A stretch of 62,251 nucleotides of DNA from an uncultured Muribaculaceae bacterium (GCA_910578395.1 CAJTPZ010000011.1:1-62251); one strand, 5' to 3'. Shown: positions 9,068 through 18,348, counted from the first letter of the stretch. Translations and numbers: made by a program. The notes: generated from the letters alone by a model not told the origin.

Positions 9068-10729
9068 TTACGACAGACTCAGTATGACTATCTGCACAAG
9101 AATTACTCTTGCAAACATGCAGAGAGGATATACTGTGGCATAGGCTACCGAAGGGCGATCTGACGGAAGATTGGAGTTGGCATAGTCAAGTGCCATCGGA
9201 TTAGCCATTGACCCGCAAAGCATTCCGGTAGCTGTACCGAAATCTATCTTGAAAAACTTTACAGTGATCAGTCCGACAATAATCACCGGCACTATTGTCA
9301 TAAACGCGCCAAGACCGATCCACAACAACCCCTCGGAGCGGAAAACAGTCTCAAAAAAATGCGCTCCCGAATCAATGCCAAGACACGCGAGATAAAGTGA
9401 CAGACCTATAGCCCTGAGCATCAGGTTTACACTCGCAGTAGTATAAGTTACCATGTGAAGACGGGGACCGAATTTACCTACCAGAATCCCCATAATTATC
9501 GGGCCTCCGGCAAGACCGAGGCTTATAGGCAACGACACCCCAGGAAAACGGAAAGGAATTGCACCGAGCATCACTCCAAGAACAATGCCTATAAACACTG
9601 CAAACAGATTCGGCTCATTGAGCACATTGACGGTATTGCCGATTAGAGGTTCTATCTTATCAATCGCCTTCTGCTCACCGACAACTATGATTTTGTCGCC
9701 GAGTTGCAGACGCAGATCGGGCGTAGCCAGCAGTGGGAAGCCACTGCGATAGACACGACTGATGTTTACTCCGTATAGATTCCTCAGTTTTAACGATCCC
9801 AGAGTCTTGCCATTTATCTGCCGGCGAGTGACGATGAACTGTTGCGACATAAGCTGGCGGTCGACAGCATTCCAGTCAATATCGTTGGCATTCCAGTCTG
9901 TTTTGTCCTGCTGACCAAACACAATGTGCAGTGGCTCGACATCAGCCGGCGTACTCGTTACAAGCAGACGGTCATGCAGCTGCAACACCGTCGACGATGT
10001 TGGTATGCTCACTGTACCGTTACGCCACAATCTTGATATCACAAAATGGCAATTGGAGAAATGAGCTATCTGTTCGACTGTCTTGCCGCATATTCCCGGA
10101 TTGGACACCTCAAACTCTGTAATTTTTGGTTTAGGAGAAACCTGAACGGGATTATCGCAGATCTCATGCGGCTTGACAAAAAAACGCCTCATAAAAATGA
10201 TTGCCACAATCACCCCGACAACACCAAGCGGATAAGTGACAGCACACCCGAGTGCCGGAGTGCTCGACGGGATGCCGAGCTGCGACAGAGTCTGCTGTAC
10301 CGCACCAAGTGCAGGTGTATTGGTGGTGGCCCCACAGAATACCCCCATCATGTCAGGCAGGCTCACAGGAGTGACATAAGCAAGCACGACAGCGCATAAC
10401 AACCCGACGCAAGCCAGTGAAAGACCTATGATGTTAAGCCTTACACCACCGTGAGCCACCGAACTGAAAAAACCGGGGCCCACCTGCAGACCAAGAGCAT
10501 ATACAAACAGAACCAGACCGAAGTTCTCTGCATACTTCAAAGTGTCGGGAGCTATGGTTATCCCGAAATGTCCGGCTATAATTCCCACAAAAAACACAAA
10601 CGTGACGCCAAGCGACACATTGGCAATCTTCACTTTGCCGAGGGCGAGTCCTATGGCACAGATTAGTGAAAGAACGATAATTGCCTGAATGGAACTATGT
10701 TCGACTATGATAGAATGCAACCAGCTCAT
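9068..10729 (-). CDS. AspT/YidE-type membrane transporter with two RCK_C domains
   Basis: The 553-residue protein is a multi-pass inner-membrane protein with the AspT/YidE layout: two homologous hydrophobic halves (about 10-180 and 370-553) with two TrkA_C/RCK_C regulatory domains between them (about 200-290 and 290-365). The conserved GCAVTYPLGVVG in half one and GTATGMLCGSMANPMAL in half two are typical of the aspartate:alanine exchanger superfamily. It is probably an anion or amino-acid/dicarboxylate exchanger; the substrate cannot be inferred. It is a single-gene unit with a putative promoter at 10829. Confidence 0.9.
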   Translation of the reverse strand: MSWLHSIIVEHSSIQAIIVLSLICAIGLALGKVKIANVSLGVTFVFFVGIIAGHFGITIAPDTLKYAENFGLVLFVYALGLQVGPGFFSSVAHGGVRLNIIGLSLACVGLLCAVVLAYVTPVSLPDMMGVFCGATTNTPALGAVQQTLSQLGIPSSTPALGCAVTYPLGVVGVIVAIIFMRRFFVKPHEICDNPVQVSPKPKITEFEVSNPGICGKTVEQIAHFSNCHFVISRLWRNGTVSIPTSSTVLQLHDRLLVTSTPADVEPLHIVFGQQDKTDWNANDIDWNAVDRQLMSQQFIVTRRQINGKTLGSLKLRNLYGVNISRVYRSGFPLLATPDLRLQLGDKIIVVGEQKAIDKIEPLIGNTVNVLNEPNLFAVFIGIVLGVMLGAIPFRFPGVSLPISLGLAGGPIIMGILVGKFGPRLHMVTYTTASVNLMLRAIGLSLYLACLGIDSGAHFFETVFRSEGLLWIGLGAFMTIVPVIIVGLITVKFFKIDFGTATGMLCGSMANPMALDYANSNLPSDRPSVAYATVYPLCMFARVILVQIVILSLS

Positions 10730-10828
10730 GATTTTATCTCATCGTATCTGTCGGTAAACGCCTCCAATTATTCCCTCTCCCGCAAATGCGGCACAGGAAC
10801 CACATCGTTCAACGACCTTTTTACCGCA

Positions 10829-10836
10829 CAAAGGTA
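10829..10836 (-). promoter_or_regulatory. Putative -7 box of the AspT-type transporter
   Basis: The minus-strand TACCTTTG matches TAnnTTTG. It gives a leader of about 95 nt that contains a short palindrome (CCGCAAATGCGG, 10784-10795). No TTTG is found at -33. Confidence 0.45.
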
Positions 10837-10871
10837 ATGATTTATTCCATAACTACGGTCATAAACGCGAC

Positions 10872-10900
10872 GACGGGAAGACCCGTTGGGTCTTCCCGTC
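10872..10900 (-). terminator. Hairpin after the GH2 gene
   Basis: A perfect 13-bp stem (GACGGGAAGACCC) with a 3-nt loop lies 26 bases past the GH2 stop. There is no run of U after it, so it may act as a 3'-end stabilising hairpin or a non-canonical terminator. Confidence 0.6.
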
Positions 10901-10926
10901 CATATCAGATCTATTTAAAATCCTGC

Positions 10927-12747
10927 TTACTTGTTATTGTCAAGAGAATGAACAAGACGCTGGTTGGCGTCGTGGAGACGCTTCTCGTCCATCTTCATCA
11001 CCTTGCGGTCGTAGGTCATGATACCGTTCACCTCGCCTTCGACATCGGTTGTCTGAGTATAGACTCCGGCTGAGTATCCGCGCTTAACCAAAGGCATAAA
11101 CTCGTCGATAAGTTTCACATACTCATCGGTAAGCTGACCGGCATTCTCATATTTCACATAACCCCAGTTCTTGTCGTTCTGCCACAGGTGACCTTCGAGA
11201 GGCAGACCAAGGCCGCCGAACTCGCCGAGCACTGTCACATTGTTACCATCGTAGAACGAGAGTGTGGGATTGGGATAGTGGTGGATATCTACTATTTCAC
11301 CGGCTCCGGGAATATGATTGCCGCCACTCGACGAATTGACAAGACGGCTCGGATCATAAGCCTTGGTCCAGTCGCTGATCTCCTTGGTCTTGAACTGACC
11401 CCATGCCTCATTGAACGGAGTCCAAACAACTATCGACGGATAAGGACGGCAGAAGTCCATTATTTCCTTCCACTCATGACGGAAATTGGCCTCAGCGGCT
11501 TCCGACGGATACCAGGGGGTGTCGTCAAACCAACGGAAAGTCACCCACTTCGGACCCTTGTTGATACGCGGCATATCCTGCCATACAAGGATACCTTCAC
11601 GGTCGCAGTGAGTGTACCAGCGGGCCGGCTCAACCTTCATGTGCTTGCGTATCATATTGAAACCCCAGTCTTTTGTCTTCTTGATGTCATAGAGAAGAGC
11701 CTCATCGGTAGGAGCCGTATAGAGACCGTCGGGCCAGTAACCCTGGTCAAGAGGACCATATTGGAAAAGATCCTTGTTGTTGAGCTGCATACGCATCACG
11801 CCGTTCTCATCGCGACGGGTCGAAATTTTACGCATTGCCGCATAGCTCTTTACTGAATCGATCTTTTTGCCGTTTTCATAGAGATTGACCTCCATGTCGT
11901 AGAGGAACGGACTGTCGGGGCTCCAGAGCTTTGCATCGGCGATGCTGAGCACAGCAGGAAACGCAGGAGTTGTTTTGGCTGTAGCCACGGTCTTGCCGCC
12001 GTCAAGGGCGATCACTTCGATCACGCTTCCGGCAGCGGGAGCCGATAGAGGCACATCGACAGTGAGTGTGCCGTTGTCAATGTCGGGCACAGTGTTGACT
12101 GCCTCAATGTGATTGGCGGCAACAGGCTCCATCCACACTGTCTGCCAGATACCGGTCACGGGAGTATACCATATACCATTAGGCTTGGAGATCTGCTTGC
12201 CGATACCCTGATAACCGGCATCGGTCGGGTCCCACACTTTCACAACCAGGCTCTGCTTGCCCTGCTTGAGATAAGGTGTGATATCTACCGAGAAAGGCAC
12301 AAAACCACCGATGTGCTCCGCTACCTTTATATCGTTTACATATACATCGGCCTTATAGTCCACAGCACCGAAATTGAGCATCACATTCTGCCCTTTCCAT
12401 GAGGAAGGCACGGTGAACTCACGGTGATACCACAGATTATTGTCCTTGCCGACTGTCTTGCCCACTCCCGAAAGAGAGGACTCTACAGCAAAAGGAACAA
12501 GTATTTCCCCCTGATAGCTTTGGGGAGCGGGATCTCCAGTCGGAAGAATTGAATAATCCCAAAGACCATTGAGATTCACCCAGTTCTGGCGCTCCATAAC
12601 TGGGCGCGGATACTCGGGCAAAGGATTGGCGGGATCAACCTTGTCGGCCCATGGAGAGCTGATGTGATCGCCGGCAGGCGACCAGGCAAAAGCCAGAGAG
12701 CCCACAGCAAGCATTCCTGCGGTCAGCGTCGATTTCAGTTTCAGCAT
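10927..12747 (-). CDS. Secreted glycoside hydrolase family 2 protein (beta-galactosidase/glucuronidase type)
   Basis: The 606 residues open with a signal peptide (about 1-21). Then come a sugar-binding jelly-roll (about 45-205), an Ig-like domain (about 210-310) and a TIM barrel. The acid/base Glu is at 447 in FNEAWGQ and the nucleophile Glu at 509 in VLGEFGG, both in the canonical GH2 setting. The exact sugar (beta-galactoside, glucuronide, mannoside or other) cannot be read from sequence. It starts 25 bases after the MBL-fold gene and is likely in one operon with it. The protein is expected in the periplasm or at the cell surface. Confidence 0.92.
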   Translation of the reverse strand: MLKLKSTLTAGMLAVGSLAFAWSPAGDHISSPWADKVDPANPLPEYPRPVMERQNWVNLNGLWDYSILPTGDPAPQSYQGEILVPFAVESSLSGVGKTVGKDNNLWYHREFTVPSSWKGQNVMLNFGAVDYKADVYVNDIKVAEHIGGFVPFSVDITPYLKQGKQSLVVKVWDPTDAGYQGIGKQISKPNGIWYTPVTGIWQTVWMEPVAANHIEAVNTVPDIDNGTLTVDVPLSAPAAGSVIEVIALDGGKTVATAKTTPAFPAVLSIADAKLWSPDSPFLYDMEVNLYENGKKIDSVKSYAAMRKISTRRDENGVMRMQLNNKDLFQYGPLDQGYWPDGLYTAPTDEALLYDIKKTKDWGFNMIRKHMKVEPARWYTHCDREGILVWQDMPRINKGPKWVTFRWFDDTPWYPSEAAEANFRHEWKEIMDFCRPYPSIVVWTPFNEAWGQFKTKEISDWTKAYDPSRLVNSSSGGNHIPGAGEIVDIHHYPNPTLSFYDGNNVTVLGEFGGLGLPLEGHLWQNDKNWGYVKYENAGQLTDEYVKLIDEFMPLVKRGYSAGVYTQTTDVEGEVNGIMTYDRKVMKMDEKRLHDANQRLVHSLDNNK

Positions 12748-12771
12748 AATGATTGGTATAAAAAATTAAAA

Positions 12772-13797
12772 TTACTTTTCGTAGTTGAAACACTCACCCC
12801 ACGTCATAAGACAATTGGGAAGCGGAAAATCCTCAAGTTTATTATAAGAAAGCCAATAGGCCTCGCGATGGTCGATTGTATGATGACCGAGTTCATTTTC
12901 ATGACCGGTAAGCACCACCTTTGCTCCGAACGACTGACACATTTCCGGAAGCTTGGCAGCCCAGCATATAGGCATCAGCACATCTACCGCAGGCACCTTG
13001 CCCTTGAGATTCAACACCATGTCAAGATCGCTTTTGAGCCACTGGTCACCGGTCGAACTCACCGTGTAGCCATCGGGAGTAGTAACCACATATATGTTAT
13101 TCTGCAGCTTGTCCTGATGGCCTGGTATAATAGTAGCCTTCAATTTTGCGCCGTTGGCAGCCTTGAAAGTTTCCTTCCATATCTCTTCCTTGCGTGTGTG
13201 TGTCACAGCCTTGTTGTCGGAAAGGATCTCATCGGGAGCCACCACCGGTTTCCCTTTTGAAGTAAAACACTCCACCACAAACGGATCGACATGATCCGGA
13301 TGATTGTGAGTCAGAAACATTATATCGCATTCATCGGCAAGTGCCGAAGCGATGCTGTCGCTCATCAAATGACGGGTACCGTCTTTTACCATGCGGCCAC
13401 GGTAAATATCCCATCCGATCGTAACCTTGGGAGTGCGTATGATCCAGCCGTCATTATAAAGTTTGTACACCTTCATTCCCTTTTTCAGAGGCTGCTTCAG
13501 ATCGGAAAGCACCTGTTTCATACGGCCGTCTAAAAAATTGGCCACTATCGGCGACCCGTCGAGACGTGTGTCGTGGCACACCTGGTCGAGCAGATACAAA
13601 GCGGCCTTTCGGGCTTGCGTAGGCGCGTCGGTCGACGGCGTATCGGTGTTGATTATCTCGTTGACAAGCTCAAACGTAAGTTCAGTCTGAGCATTGATGA
13701 TGCCGTCTTTGTCCTGCCAGAAGTACGTGAGGTCTCTTTTGGCTGACACCGACAGGCACACAAGGATTACAGGCAATAAAGCTATGCGACGAAACAT
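12772..13797 (-). CDS. Exported MBL-fold metallo-hydrolase
   Basis: After a signal peptide (about 1-19), this 341-residue protein carries the metallo-beta-lactamase-fold signature: His164, His166, Asp168 and His169 in LTHNHPDHV, a later GDQW block, and TGHENE for the remaining ligand. The motif spacing resembles UlaG-like lactonases and RomA/NAPE-PLD-like hydrolases more than true beta-lactamases. The substrate is unknown. The gene precedes GH2 by 25 bases, so it may process a product or ester-linked group of the same glycan, which is inference. Confidence 0.85.
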   Translation of the reverse strand: MFRRIALLPVILVCLSVSAKRDLTYFWQDKDGIINAQTELTFELVNEIINTDTPSTDAPTQARKAALYLLDQVCHDTRLDGSPIVANFLDGRMKQVLSDLKQPLKKGMKVYKLYNDGWIIRTPKVTIGWDIYRGRMVKDGTRHLMSDSIASALADECDIMFLTHNHPDHVDPFVVECFTSKGKPVVAPDEILSDNKAVTHTRKEEIWKETFKAANGAKLKATIIPGHQDKLQNNIYVVTTPDGYTVSSTGDQWLKSDLDMVLNLKGKVPAVDVLMPICWAAKLPEMCQSFGAKVVLTGHENELGHHTIDHREAYWLSYNKLEDFPLPNCLMTWGECFNYEK

Positions 13798-13979
13798 GAT
13801 TGGTGTAAAAAATGATTAGGTAAAAAATAAGGCACGGACACACCGCTCGTCTTTCATTTATTTCTTTGTAGAGAAAACCGGAGACATCACGGCATACCAC
13901 AACGCGAATATAACATGTTTAACTTTCATTTGCAAACATGATTGTTATCTCGCGCACCTGTTTTAAAACATCATTTTTA

Positions 13980-15182
13980 TCATTGCACAATATCACCGCT
14001 TTCAATTTTCGCGACCTTTTTGTCGCAAATAAGCGTAAGAGCACCGTCGGTAGTCACATTACACGCTGTTCCGAAACCGTCTTGCACTGTATAGATCGCT
14101 GTCATTATGCCAATGAATGTTTCCGGATTCTCTCCGCCAAGTATTATACTGCCAACTATCGTCGAGCAAGCCACATTAAGGCCGCCGGGAACACCGGGCG
14201 AACCGATCGCTATGACACATGCAACAACCGAAAAAACCGCAAGATTCAACATCGACGGCAATGACCCGTTGAGTGTGTAGTAGGTAGTAGTCACCAGAGC
14301 GATCTCTGCTATAACCGAGCCGCAAAGATGTATATTGCAAAAAAGAGGCAGAGTGAAATCATAGGTTTCCTTCTTTACTATCGGACTCTTCTCAATGCAC
14401 TCGATAGCAAAAGGCAGAGTAGCGGCCGACGACATCGAACCCAACGCCGTGAAATAGGCCTTAGGATAATATTTCAGCACATGCCAGCCGTTGCTTCCGG
14501 TGTAAACCGATGCTACAACATACATAAACACAATCCACACAAGCTGGCACACAACTATCATGGCCACTACCGGAAGAAACACACCCATATTGGTTATTTG
14601 TCCGGTATAGGCAAGCAATGCGAAATTGCTCCCCACAAAAACCGGAAGCAAAGGCAGCAATATCTTGCGCACAAGCAACAATATCATTTCCTGAAGTTTC
14701 TCAAGCATCACAGCGGCTGCCCTGTATTTCGTCCAGACGACTCCAAGACCTACAAGCAATGCAAGCAACAGAGCCGACATAGTGTCCATCGTCGGAAAAC
14801 TCAGATTGACAAGTGGCTCTTTAGGCAAAGGAATCACCTCGGCCTGAGAACCGAAATGAAACAGCGGGACAAAAAACCGGCTGACCGACATCGAAAAAAA
14901 AGCCGCTCCTATCGACGACAGATAAGCCAGCACCATAGTGAAGACAAGCAACGACGTCACATTTGAACTTAACCTTGTTATCGACGGGGTAACACACGCA
15001 AATATAAGCAGCGGTACCATAAAGAAGATCACCTGACCGGTAGCCTTCTTCAACGACATAAGCGTCTCACGTGCCACTATCACAGCATCGCCGTCAAGCA
15101 GTTTTATACCATAGCCTGCAAGAGTACCGGCTAAAATAGCCACAATCAGTACAAATGCAGTACTGCCAAACAGTTTTTTCAT
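13980..15182 (-). CDS. Dicarboxylate/amino acid:cation symporter (SDF/DAACS family)
   Basis: The 400-residue inner-membrane protein has the glutamate-transporter fold: about eight hydrophobic helices, the hairpin signature ALGSMSSAATLP (about 249-260), and the second hairpin/TM8 region with GFGTACNVTTDGA near the C-terminus. Its substrate is probably a dicarboxylate, an acidic or neutral amino acid or a related organic acid, carried with sodium or protons. The start overlaps the stop of the GH43 gene by four bases. This is an unusual partnership, because a glycosidase operon more often carries a sugar transporter. Confidence 0.9.
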   Translation of the reverse strand: MKKLFGSTAFVLIVAILAGTLAGYGIKLLDGDAVIVARETLMSLKKATGQVIFFMVPLLIFACVTPSITRLSSNVTSLLVFTMVLAYLSSIGAAFFSMSVSRFFVPLFHFGSQAEVIPLPKEPLVNLSFPTMDTMSALLLALLVGLGVVWTKYRAAAVMLEKLQEMILLLVRKILLPLLPVFVGSNFALLAYTGQITNMGVFLPVVAMIVVCQLVWIVFMYVVASVYTGSNGWHVLKYYPKAYFTALGSMSSAATLPFAIECIEKSPIVKKETYDFTLPLFCNIHLCGSVIAEIALVTTTYYTLNGSLPSMLNLAVFSVVACVIAIGSPGVPGGLNVACSTIVGSIILGGENPETFIGIMTAIYTVQDGFGTACNVTTDGALTLICDKKVAKIESGDIVQ

Positions 15183-16723
15183 TTACCCGGATAATTAAGT
15201 ATTGCATACTCAAAAACCGCAGGAGCGTCAGTAGCCCCTTCATGATAAAGACCCGGGCGCGCCACACGGTCCCATCTCACAAGCGACCTTTTGGCTCCAT
15301 CAGCCATGTCAAGCTCGACAGGAGTCCACTTTCGGCCATCCATACTCCATGCAAATCCGGTTGGAAGACCTCCCTCCACAGTCATACGCAAATGCACAGC
15401 CTCTCCTGGCAATCTAACCTCGGAAAGCATCCGCTCCTTGCCATCTTTGATCATTTTTATCCCGATACGGTCACCTACACTGCCAAACACAATATAATTG
15501 CCGTGATCGCCATACATTGTTACCCCTTTCCAGCTTTCATTTCTATTGTTTACAGACGTTGTCAGCTCATAATCGGGAAGAGCCGGGCGCAGACACAGCA
15601 CTTCACCACCGGCATACCCACCCTTTGGCGATCCGGTCAGACGCAGACGTCCGTGTTCCGGCACAGCCTCCACATCAGAGTACGGATAATTCCACGACCA
15701 TTCGTGGCGGAGAGAGGCACATGTAAAATCATCATAAAAATCCACAACAGGCTCCTGCACACAATCAGCCGCCGGCATCGGCTGTACAAACGAAGCATAC
15801 TCACCCGTCACAAAATGAGGCCACTTGTCGTCACCCATACGCAATTCCTGCAAATGAGGCTGACGCCCCATGTAAAATCCTGAGCCTTCGCTATAGGCAT
15901 GGCAAAGATAATACATGCGGCCGTCGGGAGTTGTAGTCAGTGTGCCGTGACCTATTGACTTGATCTCATCACTACCGTGCAGAATAGGATTATCACGATA
16001 TTTCTCATAAGGACCTTTGAGACTTTTCGAACGGGCTACCGACACAGCATAATCACTGTCGGCGCCACAACAGCCCCTTATAGCATAGATCAGATAATAA
16101 TATCCGTCTTTTTTAAACCAATGTTGTCCCTCCATACCCTGGCGTTCATCATCAACCAGAAGACCGAACGGTTCACCATCAAGCTTCAGACCGTCGCGGC
16201 TCAGCTTTGCCGCAAGCAGCTCAATCGGACGGTTATCAAGTCCATAAGCCTTCCAGCTTATATACAGTTCTCCCCTCTCCTCAAGTACAAATGCATCAAT
16301 CGCTTCTGTGCCGAATTCCACTACCGGCCCATGATCAGTAAACTTTCCTGTCGGCGAATCCGCGGTGGCAACTCCGATATACGACACATTGGACTTGTTA
16401 CGCGCCGTGTAGTATACATATACTTTACCGTTGTGCACATACCATTCCGGAGCCCAGAACGACGAAGTTGTCCATTCCGGCTGATCATTGAAAATATGCC
16501 CCGTCTGCTTCCAGTTCACAAGATCGCGGGAAACAAAAACCGGATAATAAGGAGCCCACTCCGAAGATGTGCCGGTGGCATAATACTCATCTCCGAATCT
16601 GATGATTGACGGATCGGCCACATCTCCCCTGATGACCGGATTGATAAAATATGCTGTTTTCTGTGCAATGCCCGACACAGCACAGAGCACCATTGCCGAT
16701 ATAGTGATAAAAATCTTGGTCAT
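15179..16723 (-). CDS. Secreted glycoside hydrolase family 43 protein with C-terminal beta-sandwich
   Basis: A signal peptide (about 1-20) is followed by a five-bladed propeller of GH43. The three acidic residues are in place: Asp37 in VADPSI (base), Asp143 in AIDAFVL (pKa modulator) and Glu198 in GMEGQHW (acid). A C-terminal sandwich starts near 330 (YDDFTC), as in xylosidase/arabinofuranosidase members. It probably removes arabinose, xylose or related residues from plant or mucosal glycans in the periplasm or at the surface. It leads an operon with the SDF symporter. A good promoter with flanking inverted repeats lies directly upstream. Confidence 0.92.
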   Translation of the reverse strand: MTKIFITISAMVLCAVSGIAQKTAYFINPVIRGDVADPSIIRFGDEYYATGTSSEWAPYYPVFVSRDLVNWKQTGHIFNDQPEWTTSSFWAPEWYVHNGKVYVYYTARNKSNVSYIGVATADSPTGKFTDHGPVVEFGTEAIDAFVLEERGELYISWKAYGLDNRPIELLAAKLSRDGLKLDGEPFGLLVDDERQGMEGQHWFKKDGYYYLIYAIRGCCGADSDYAVSVARSKSLKGPYEKYRDNPILHGSDEIKSIGHGTLTTTPDGRMYYLCHAYSEGSGFYMGRQPHLQELRMGDDKWPHFVTGEYASFVQPMPAADCVQEPVVDFYDDFTCASLRHEWSWNYPYSDVEAVPEHGRLRLTGSPKGGYAGGEVLCLRPALPDYELTTSVNNRNESWKGVTMYGDHGNYIVFGSVGDRIGIKMIKDGKERMLSEVRLPGEAVHLRMTVEGGLPTGFAWSMDGRKWTPVELDMADGAKRSLVRWDRVARPGLYHEGATDAPAVFEYAILNYPGK

Positions 16724-16735
16724 ATCTAAAATTTG

Positions 16736-16768
16736 TCTGAACGCTTTTCACAAATGTAAACGTTCAGA
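16736..16768. promoter_or_regulatory. Operator-like inverted repeat around the GH43 promoter
   Basis: Perfect 8-bp arms TCTGAACG (16736-16743) and CGTTCAGA (16761-16768) are separated by 17 bases that contain the -7 box. Placement on both sides of the -7 element suggests a dimeric repressor site. Confidence 0.5.
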
Positions 16769-16782
16769 GCCACATCTACAAA
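16751..16782 (-). promoter_or_regulatory. Bacteroidetes promoter of the GH43-symporter operon
   Basis: The minus strand has TTTG (16782-16779), 20 bases, then TACATTTG (16758-16751), matching the -33/-7 consensus with ideal spacing. The start codon is 28 bases past the -7 box. The -33 element overlaps the 3' end of the M15 peptidase gene. Confidence 0.75.
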
Positions 16783-17189
16783 TATATCACCTCATTCCTC
16801 AGTTTTGCCTGATCATACGACACATGCACCCATGTGGACCCACGGCGGTCGCACTCCCATATAGCCTGTGTCCAGTGCAAACCCGATGCAACAAGCACTC
16901 TCATAAGCCGTGCGTTTTCACAAGCTGTGTTGGCATAACTCACAAGATCGGCCGCCATTCCTTTAAGATGATGAGAGTTTGTCACACCACCCACTGCCCG
17001 GTTAAGTTCAGCACACCTGTAACCGCTTGTCACGATCAGCGGCGCACCCCACATCTCACGCAACGGATCAAGCAGACAATCGACAAGCACACGGAGATTC
17101 TCTCTTATATCTTCAGTCGGAACATTATTGATTCCAAGCCGCAAGGCTGTTGCTGACCGTGTCAGCTCTCTGTTTGTAAAATATTTCAT
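16776..17189 (-). CDS. Small M15-family peptidase (D-Ala-D-Ala carboxypeptidase / endolysin type)
   Basis: The 137-residue protein is a single-domain M15 zinc peptidase of the kind found in Bacteroidetes genomes and phages. The signature SHHLKGMAADL (metal His and Asp) and the C-terminal WVHVSY (metal His) are present, as is TSGYRC. There is no signal peptide. It would cleave peptidoglycan cross-bridges or stem peptides. The start at 17189 (MKYFTN) fits the family, whereas the in-frame ATG at 17216 adds nine unconserved residues. It stands alone with no other phage gene nearby. Confidence 0.85.
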   Translation of the reverse strand: MKYFTNRELTRSATALRLGINNVPTEDIRENLRVLVDCLLDPLREMWGAPLIVTSGYRCAELNRAVGGVTNSHHLKGMAADLVSYANTACENARLMRVLVASGLHWTQAIWECDRRGSTWVHVSYDQAKLRNEVIYL

Positions 17190-17275
17190 ATCAGTTATTA
17201 TATTTATCCGATACAAATATCACTCCCGACACAATCCTTTTAATGTAAAATTGGCCACCGTCATCAGCAAAAAAA

Positions 17276-17310
17276 TCGCGGGCCGGTGCTGTCACAGCAC
17301 TGACTCGCGA
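17276..17310 (-). terminator. Terminator of the ECF sigma operon
   Basis: On the minus strand an outer 5-bp TCGCG/CGCGA stem encloses a GTGCTG/CAGCAC stem and is followed by seven T. It lies 26 bases after the stop of the last gene in the sigma operon. Confidence 0.8.
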
Positions 17311-17335
17311 CACATTTTATATAATCGAAAAGAGC

Positions 17336-17758
17336 TTATTTCTTTTCCCTGACGTTCTTATTGCTTACAGTTCCGTTTATCGGTTTCTCCTCATACATAA
17401 GAGAAGCTCTCTCGCCGTCTCGTTTACCGGATACCATTACTGTATAGCGCTTTGTGTCACTGACCGACTTCACTTCTATCATATTGTCATTTTTGGTCAG
17501 ATCGGTGATCCCTTTTCCATCCTTGGCAAGCTTATCCACCGCGGAAAATAGCTCCTTCACCTCTTTTTGTCCCTGTACCGACACAATGATCTCCTTCTTG
17601 ATAACCTCGCCGGTCTGGGGGTTACGCTTTTCCGAGTAAAGAACACCGGGCAGCTCCTTGTACTTGTTTATCAACTTATTGATCTCTGAAGTCTGAGCCT
17701 TGGCACAAAAAGACACAAGTGCTACAACCACAACAAGAAAAACACGCATCATTTTCAT
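17336..17758 (-). CDS. Small exported protein of unknown function, last gene of an ECF sigma operon
   Basis: This 140-residue protein has a clear signal peptide (about 1-21, cut after AKA) and a basic tail. The mature part is a compact alpha/beta sequence resembling the DUF4252/DUF5024-type proteins that often follow ECF sigma and anti-sigma genes in Bacteroidales; this match is from memory of the pattern, so it is tentative. It starts 23 bases after the anti-sigma-like gene. A role as an envelope target or sensor of the sigma system is inference from position only. Confidence 0.7.
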   Translation of the reverse strand: MKMMRVFLVVVVALVSFCAKAQTSEINKLINKYKELPGVLYSEKRNPQTGEVIKKEIIVSVQGQKEVKELFSAVDKLAKDGKGITDLTKNDNMIEVKSVSDTKRYTVMVSGKRDGERASLMYEEKPINGTVSNKNVREKK

Positions 17759-17781
17759 CTTCTTTATTATTTAATTGTTTA

Positions 17782-18348
17782 TTACTGGATATTCTCACAG
17801 AATTTCGAAATCAATGCCGCACGCTCTACATCCGATTCGCAATACTCAAGTACCTGATCATAAATCTCTTTCTGCGCATTACAGAATTCCGACCTGACTT
17901 CTCGCCGCATTGCAGCAATATTCTCCTCATGATTGAGAATCATCGGCATGACCTTGCGCAGATCTGTAACTTTTTTGCCGTCGCACATCACATACGATCC
18001 CTCATACATTGCCAGCAATTCTGTATCATACTCTTGCGTAATCTTTCCATATCTTACGACCGCAGTCATTACGAAAATGGCCAATACAGCCGCAGCCGCA
18101 ATACCGGTCAACCGATGTCGGCGCAATAATGCCGGCCGTTTCGGTCGCAGCCTCGGCGCATCTTCACGCATTCCGCTGCAGTCGAGATCCGCAAACCATC
18201 CCATCATATCTGCAAAAGGCACAAGATCCCTGGCAGGATTGCCCCGGTAGAAATATTCATGGAGCTGCGCTTCCTCTGCATTGCTTGTGGCGCCATCCAT
18301 AAATTTCTCCATAAGCCGGCGAGCTTCTTCGTGACCTATAATATTCAT
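17782..18348 (-). CDS. Putative membrane anti-sigma factor
   Basis: The 188-residue product has an N-terminal helical part (about 1-75), with the LMEKFMDGATSNAEEAQLHEYF pattern seen at the start of many Bacteroidetes anti-sigma proteins. One transmembrane helix (about 83-101) and a periplasmic helical tail follow. I see no zinc-binding HxxxCxxC. The sigma gene's stop TGA overlaps this ATG (TGATG), so 18348 is the start rather than the upstream TTG at 18351. Translational coupling to an ECF sigma factor is the main support for the function. Confidence 0.65.
   Translation of the reverse strand: MNIIGHEEARRLMEKFMDGATSNAEEAQLHEYFYRGNPARDLVPFADMMGWFADLDCSGMREDAPRLRPKRPALLRRHRLTGIAAAAVLAIFVMTAVVRYGKITQEYDTELLAMYEGSYVMCDGKKVTDLRKVMPMILNHEENIAAMRREVRSEFCNAQKEIYDQVLEYCESDVERAALISKFCENIQ

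Noticed and set aside
16776..17189. Prophage remnant suggested by the endolysin-like M15 peptidase
   Set aside because: No other phage genes, attachment repeats or tRNA insertion site is nearby; such single-domain peptidases are also common in Bacteroidales chromosomes.
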